From Impatiens glandulifera (Eukaryota > Streptophyta > Magnoliopsida > Ericales > Balsaminaceae), in assembly GCF_907164915.1 (NCBI RefSeq), contig NW_025919457.1, positions 1 through 64,000 of the forward strand: 64,000 nucleotides of DNA, written 5' to 3'. Shown here one piece after another: positions 59,641 to 64,000 of this stretch. The notes under the pieces are model-generated. The model was not told the DNA's origin and did not search any database. It was given only the letters and a program-made list of their open reading frames with translations. Numbering within the stretch: position 1 is the stretch's first letter; every line of letters begins with the position of its first letter. The position numbers were made by a program, and so were the translations under genes.

Positions 59641-62600
59641 ATGCCCACTTTACACCTCCTCCTCCTCTCCCTTCTCTGCATTATTTCTGTCAATGCGGCG
59701 GCGCCGGCGCCGGCGAAAAAGATCGGCGACGGCTACCGTCTCACCTCCATAGAAAAACTGCCAGATGGAGCCCTAATTGCTCTTCTTCAAGTCAATAACA
59801 AGACCAATATCTACGGTCCAGATATCCCCAATTTACAACTCTATGTCAAGTAAGCAAAAAAATGATAAAAAAACTAATCTTTACATTCATTTTTCAAAAA
59901 ATACAATTGTAATCTCAACCGTTGAATACAGGTACGAAACGAACGAGAGATTAAGGGTCCACGTCACCGATGCAGATAAACCCAGATGGGAAGTTCCATA
60001 CGATCTTCTTCCCCGTGAACCACCGGTGCCGTTGAAGAAAACAATCGGACGGTCGATGAAAAAAACCCAACTTTTATCACCGTCGGATGAGTATTCAAGT
60101 TCGGAGTTAATATTCAGCTACGTACCAAACCCATTTGGATTCGCTGTGAAAAGGAAATCCGACGGTCAGATTTTGTTCAATTCGAGTGCGGAGAAATCAG
60201 ACCCGTATAATAATCTCGTGTTTAAAGATCAATATCTCGAGATATCTACGAGATTACCAACTGATGCTTCTCTTTATGGACTTGGTGAAAATACACAACC
60301 GAATGGTATAAAGTTGAATCCAAACGATCCCTATACACTTTACACAACGGATGTTTCTGCCATTAATTTGAACACCGACTTATATGGGTCTCATCCTGTG
60401 TATATGGATTTAAGGATGGTGGGAAATGACGCTTTTGCCCATGCTGTTTTGTTGCTAAACAGTAATGGTATGGATGTTTTCTATAGAGGGAATTCATTGA
60501 CTTATAAAGTTATTGGGGGTGTTTTCGACTTTTACTTCTTTTCGGGACCTACACCTTTGAATGTTGTTGATCAGTACACTTCTCTTATTGGCAGACCTGC
60601 CCCTATGCCTTATTGGTCCTTGGGTAAGTTTTTCATTTTTTTACTGTTTTGTTTTTACTTTTACAGTTACATGAAGTTTAATTATAGATAATTTACAACC
60701 ATTTTCAAATAATCAAACTAGGCCTGATTTAGAGAGGTACAATGGGTTTTGTAGGGGTAGTAGAAAAAAAAAGTGTAAGAAAATGACCCACAAGACAAGA
60801 AACAGGGGAGGGTCATTGATTAGTTGGTATTGAATTATTAAAGAAAGTTAAGGGCATGACAGATGGTTGTAGGGTCATATGATGTTCCTAATATGGATTC
60901 TTGTTTAGTTGATGATCACTCAATTATTAAACCAAACATAATTAATAGTTACAATATTTAGATAATACAATAGATATTCTTAACTTAAGTTGAGATGTTT
61001 GCAATATTACAATTGTGTTGTATTGTTTTTGTACATTAGGTTTAAAAGATTATCATTTATATCATATTTCATTGACTAATCTTTCAAAATATTGCAGGAT
61101 TCCATCAATGTAGGTGGGGATACCGTAATTTATCGGTGGTGGAAGATGTGGTCGAGAGTTACAAGAAAGCGAAGATCCCACTCGACGTTATATGGAACGA
61201 CGACGATCACATGGATGCCCACAAGGATTTTAGTCTCAACGAGACCGCGTATCCTCGACCAAAACTCTTGGCTTTTCTAGACAAGATTCATGCACGAGGG
61301 ATGAAGTATATTGTCATAATTGATCCCGGAATTGGTGTTAACAAAAACTATGGTGTCTACCAAAGGGGTCTTGCTAACGATGTTTTCATTAAGTATCAAG
61401 GAAAGCCTTTTCTAGCGCAAGTTTGGCCGGGGGCGGTTAATTTCCCTGATTTCCTCAATCCTAAGACGGTTGATTGGTGGGTAGATGAAATCAAGCGTTT
61501 TCATGAGCTTGTACCCGTGAATGGACTTTGGATTGACATGAACGAGGTTTCGAACTTTTGCGACGGTTTATGCACGATTCCAAAGGGAAGGCAATGCCCT
61601 ACTGGTTACGGTCCAGGTTGGATTTGTTGTTTGGATTGCAAGAACATAACGAAAACACGATGGGACGATCCGCCTTACAAGATAAACGCTTCGGGTTCTC
61701 AAGTGTTAATTGGATACAAAACTATAGCCACTAGTGCCACACACTATAACGGGGTACTCGAATATGATGCTCATAGTATTTACGGGTTCTCGCAATCCGT
61801 TGCCACTCACAAAGGTCTTCTCGCTATCGAGGGAAAACGCCCTTTTATACTATCCCGATCCACATTTGTTGGTTCGGGTCACTATGTTGCTCATTGGACG
61901 GGTGATAACAAGGGTACTTGGAAGAATCTAAAGTACTCGATTCCCACTATGCTCAACTTTGGTATCTTCGGTGTACCGATGGTGGGATCGGATATATGCG
62001 GTTTCTATCCAGCCCCGACGGAAGAGCTATGCAACCGTTGGATCGAGCTAGGCGCTTTCTATCCATTCTCAAGGGATCATGCAAACTTCTTCTCGCCAAG
62101 ACAAGAGCTTTATCAATGGAAATCCGTGGCCATATCGGCTAGAAACGCATTAGGTATGAGGTACAAGCTTCTCCCATACTTGTATACTTTGACATACGAG
62201 GCTCACGTCACGGGCGCGCCTATCGCTCGACCATTGTTCTTCTCGTTCCCAAACATAACCGAGGTTCACGGTCTAAGCACACAATTTCTATTGGGAAAAA
62301 GCCTCATGGTTTCCCCTGTTCTCAACAAGGCTAAAACGGTTGTCAAGGCATTGTTCCCTCCCGGGACATGGTATAGTCTATTCGACATGACGCAGGCTTT
62401 CATAACGAAAGAACCACACTACCTCACACTCGACGCGCCTCTACACGTGATCAATGTCCATCTTTATCAAAACACAATCCTCCCCATGCAGAGGGGAGGA
62501 TTGATTTCGAAGGAAGCAAGAATGACACCTTTTAGCCTTGTGGTGACTTTCCCATCCGGAGCCACCTCGGGCGAGGCTAAAGGAAGCCTATATCTAGACG

Positions 62601-62968
62601 ATGATGAACTTCCCGAGATGAAACTAGGAAATGGATACTCCACTTACATAAACTTCTACGCAGCCGCGGATAATGGGATGGTTAAGATATGGTCGGATGT
62701 TCAAGAGAGTAAATACGCGTTGGAGAAAGGGTGGATTATCGAGAAGGTGACGGTTTTGGGATTGAAGGGGATTGGAGGATCGGTTGGGATCGAGGTCGAG
62801 GGTGAGGAAGTTGTGGAGATGTCGGGATTGCAGTTAAGCGAGGAAGATCATATATTTCCGAGTAAACTTGAAGATGGTTCGGATAAGGTGAAGAGCAAGA
62901 TGGTGGAGATAAAAGGTTTGGAATTGGCATTGGGCAAGAAGTTTACAATGTCATGGAAAATGGAATGA
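59641..62968 (+). CDS. XYL1: Alpha-xylosidase, GH31 family, secreted
   Basis: Three exons, 59641-59849, 59932-60623 and 61098-62968, join in frame to 923 residues (Arabidopsis XYL1: about 915). Both introns are GT-AG. A signal peptide ([19 protein letters not shown]) targets the protein to the apoplast. Residues 25-300 form the N-terminal GH31 beta domain ([18 protein letters not shown]). The catalytic barrel holds [14 protein letters not shown], the nucleophile in [11 protein letters not shown] (Asp 447) and the acid/base in [10 protein letters not shown] (Asp 570). Cysteine motifs [17 protein letters not shown] and [10 protein letters not shown] are typical of plant alpha-xylosidases. XYL1 enzymes remove the non-reducing-end alpha-xylose from xyloglucan oligosaccharides during cell-wall remodelling. 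A plant alpha-glucosidase specificity is possible but less likely given the overall match. No damage seen. Confidence 0.95.
59850..59931 (+). other. Intron 1 of the alpha-xylosidase gene
   Basis: GTAAGC donor after 'atgtcaa' and AATACAG acceptor. The split codon is AA/G (Lys) before YETNERLRV. Confidence 0.9.
60624..61097 (+). other. Intron 2 of the alpha-xylosidase gene
   Basis: GTAAGT donor after SL-G and TATTGCAG acceptor before FHQCRWGY. The junction falls in the conserved [12 protein letters not shown] motif of GH31, which fixes it precisely. Confidence 0.93.
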
Positions 62969-63125
62969 TAGGTAAAGAGAGTGATGAGTGATTAAAGATT
63001 TGCTCATCCTTCTTTAACATGCTTTTGCTTTCATTGAGGGTTTAGGAGGGTTAGGGTTTATTACATTTTGTTGTTGTTGATGCTCATGTTTCTTCCTGTT
63101 TTTCAACATTAATAAACACTTTCTT
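62969..63125 (+). terminator. 3' UTR with polyadenylation signal
   Basis: AATAAA in 'attaataaacac' at about 63110-63118, 145 bases after the stop, preceded by a TTGTTGTTGTTG-type T/G-rich upstream element. Confidence 0.6.
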
Positions 63126-63129
63126 CCAT

Positions 63130-64000
63130 TCTAGTCTTGTTACAAATGCAAATCATAGTCATGTGTGATAATAGAATGTTCCTACCTTAATGAAACTTTA
63201 GGAAATGAATAACAACAAATATAACACTTTAATTAAAAAATAATCTCTGGAGTAGAATACATATGAGTAAAGCCAATTTGCTCGAATCGATTAAATTCGA
63301 TTATGTATTTAAAGAATTTATAAATTTGAGCTCGATTCGAAAAATTGAACTAAAATTAAATTTTTTGAAGAAATTATTTATTATAAATTTTAAGTTTTAA
63401 TTTAAAATAATATATTATTTATTATCCGGTTCGAAAAAATTCGATAAACCCTTGAACAAGTATTAATGAATTCGAGCTCGACTCGAACTTTGTTAATGTA
63501 AAACTCAAAGCCCTAAGTTGGAGTTATAATAGGGATTGTGCTAATTGTTTTCAAAATATAAATTTAGGTTTAAAATATATAATTATAAATTTAAGTGAAC
63601 ATTTGGAGATGAAAAAAAACACATCTTCCTAATGCCCTTATGTTTTGAGTCTTTTGACAAGTAAAAGAAGAAGAGGCTGATCTCTCTTAGTTGGGCCTTG
63701 TGCCTCATAAAAGATTGGGCCTTGAATAATAATTTTTTCAGCCTAAGGTCTAGTTATTTGATTTCCAAATTAAATATGATTGTTTAAAAGAAAAAGGCTC
63801 AAAGGTTTTCAAAGTTAGCAAAAAAAAAAACATATTATCACGGTTATATATAACACTTCTTATCTGATAATTTTTTAAAAAAAAAAAAAGTCTAACAAAC
63901 TCTCACTTGTGATTTACAAAATTGTTTAACAAAGTTTAGTATTTGAATTTTTTTTTAAATAAAGATAGTTTCATATTTGATTTAATATTTTGAAAATTTT
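63130..64000. other. AT-rich intergenic DNA with a GAGCTCG-type relic
   Basis: No gene. The segment 63265-63500, with 'gctcgaatcgat', 'gagctcgattcgaaa' and the inverse 'gaattcgagctcgactcgaac', could be a decayed MITE like 8040-8480. The rest was not recognised. Confidence 0.4.

Noticed and set aside
59495..59798. Plus-strand frames overlapping the alpha-xylosidase start
   Set aside because: They are out of frame with the signal peptide and GH31 sequence and begin upstream of or across the TATA box. The ATG at 59641 is fixed by the signal peptide.
62736..62930. 64-codon Pro/Ser-rich minus-strand frame
   Set aside because: Antisense to the alpha-xylosidase C-terminus.

Overview
This window is nuclear DNA from a flowering plant, most likely a eudicot. 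The evidence is four genes of plant type, three with GT-AG introns and one intronless, set in very AT-rich, repeat-packed intergenic DNA. The species cannot be named from the sequence alone.

Layout. (1) 420-4633, minus strand: a complete 12-exon RAD23-type ubiquitin-receptor / nucleotide-excision-repair gene. (2) 4.8-19.2 kb: no host gene; a LINE (L1) 3'-end remnant, a 310-bp tandem array carrying a tRNA-like promoter, a hAT-type MITE with perfect 8-bp target duplications, SINE copies, a 100-bp (AT)n tract and a degenerate tandem repeat. (3) 19291-20911, minus: a complete 8-exon gene for an RRM nucleolar protein of the MKI67-FHA-interacting (NIFK/Nop15) type. (4) 21.9-27.3 kb: a LINE remnant, then a dead Mutator-like (MuDR) transposase gene split by a young Ty3-type LTR element that carries only gag. 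Both 477-bp LTRs, the 5-bp target duplication, the primer binding site and the polypurine tract are visible. (5) 27.3-45.7 kb: no confirmed host gene; more SINE, LINE and MITE copies, and a composite at about 41.9-43.7 kb holding a broken, intron-containing piece of a GTE-type bromodomain gene, a head-to-head palindromic minisatellite and a MULE-like terminus. (6) 45909-46415, plus: an intronless gene for a small acidic plant protein of unknown function. (7) 46.5-59.5 kb: repeats only. (8) 59641-62968, plus: a complete 3-exon GH31 alpha-xylosidase gene (XYL1 type), a secreted cell-wall xyloglucan-trimming enzyme.

The host genes are unrelated housekeeping or cell-wall genes and do not form a pathway. 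Most remaining recognisable sequence is transposon-derived. Two tRNA-derived SINE families (about six and five copies) and nine 5'-truncated relics of one L1 lineage recur across the window. No previously undescribed defence or regulatory system was found. The most unusual items are the captured bromodomain fragment beside the palindromic minisatellite, and the tandem array with an internal pol III-like promoter. Exon boundaries were placed by eye using GT-AG sites and reading-frame continuity.
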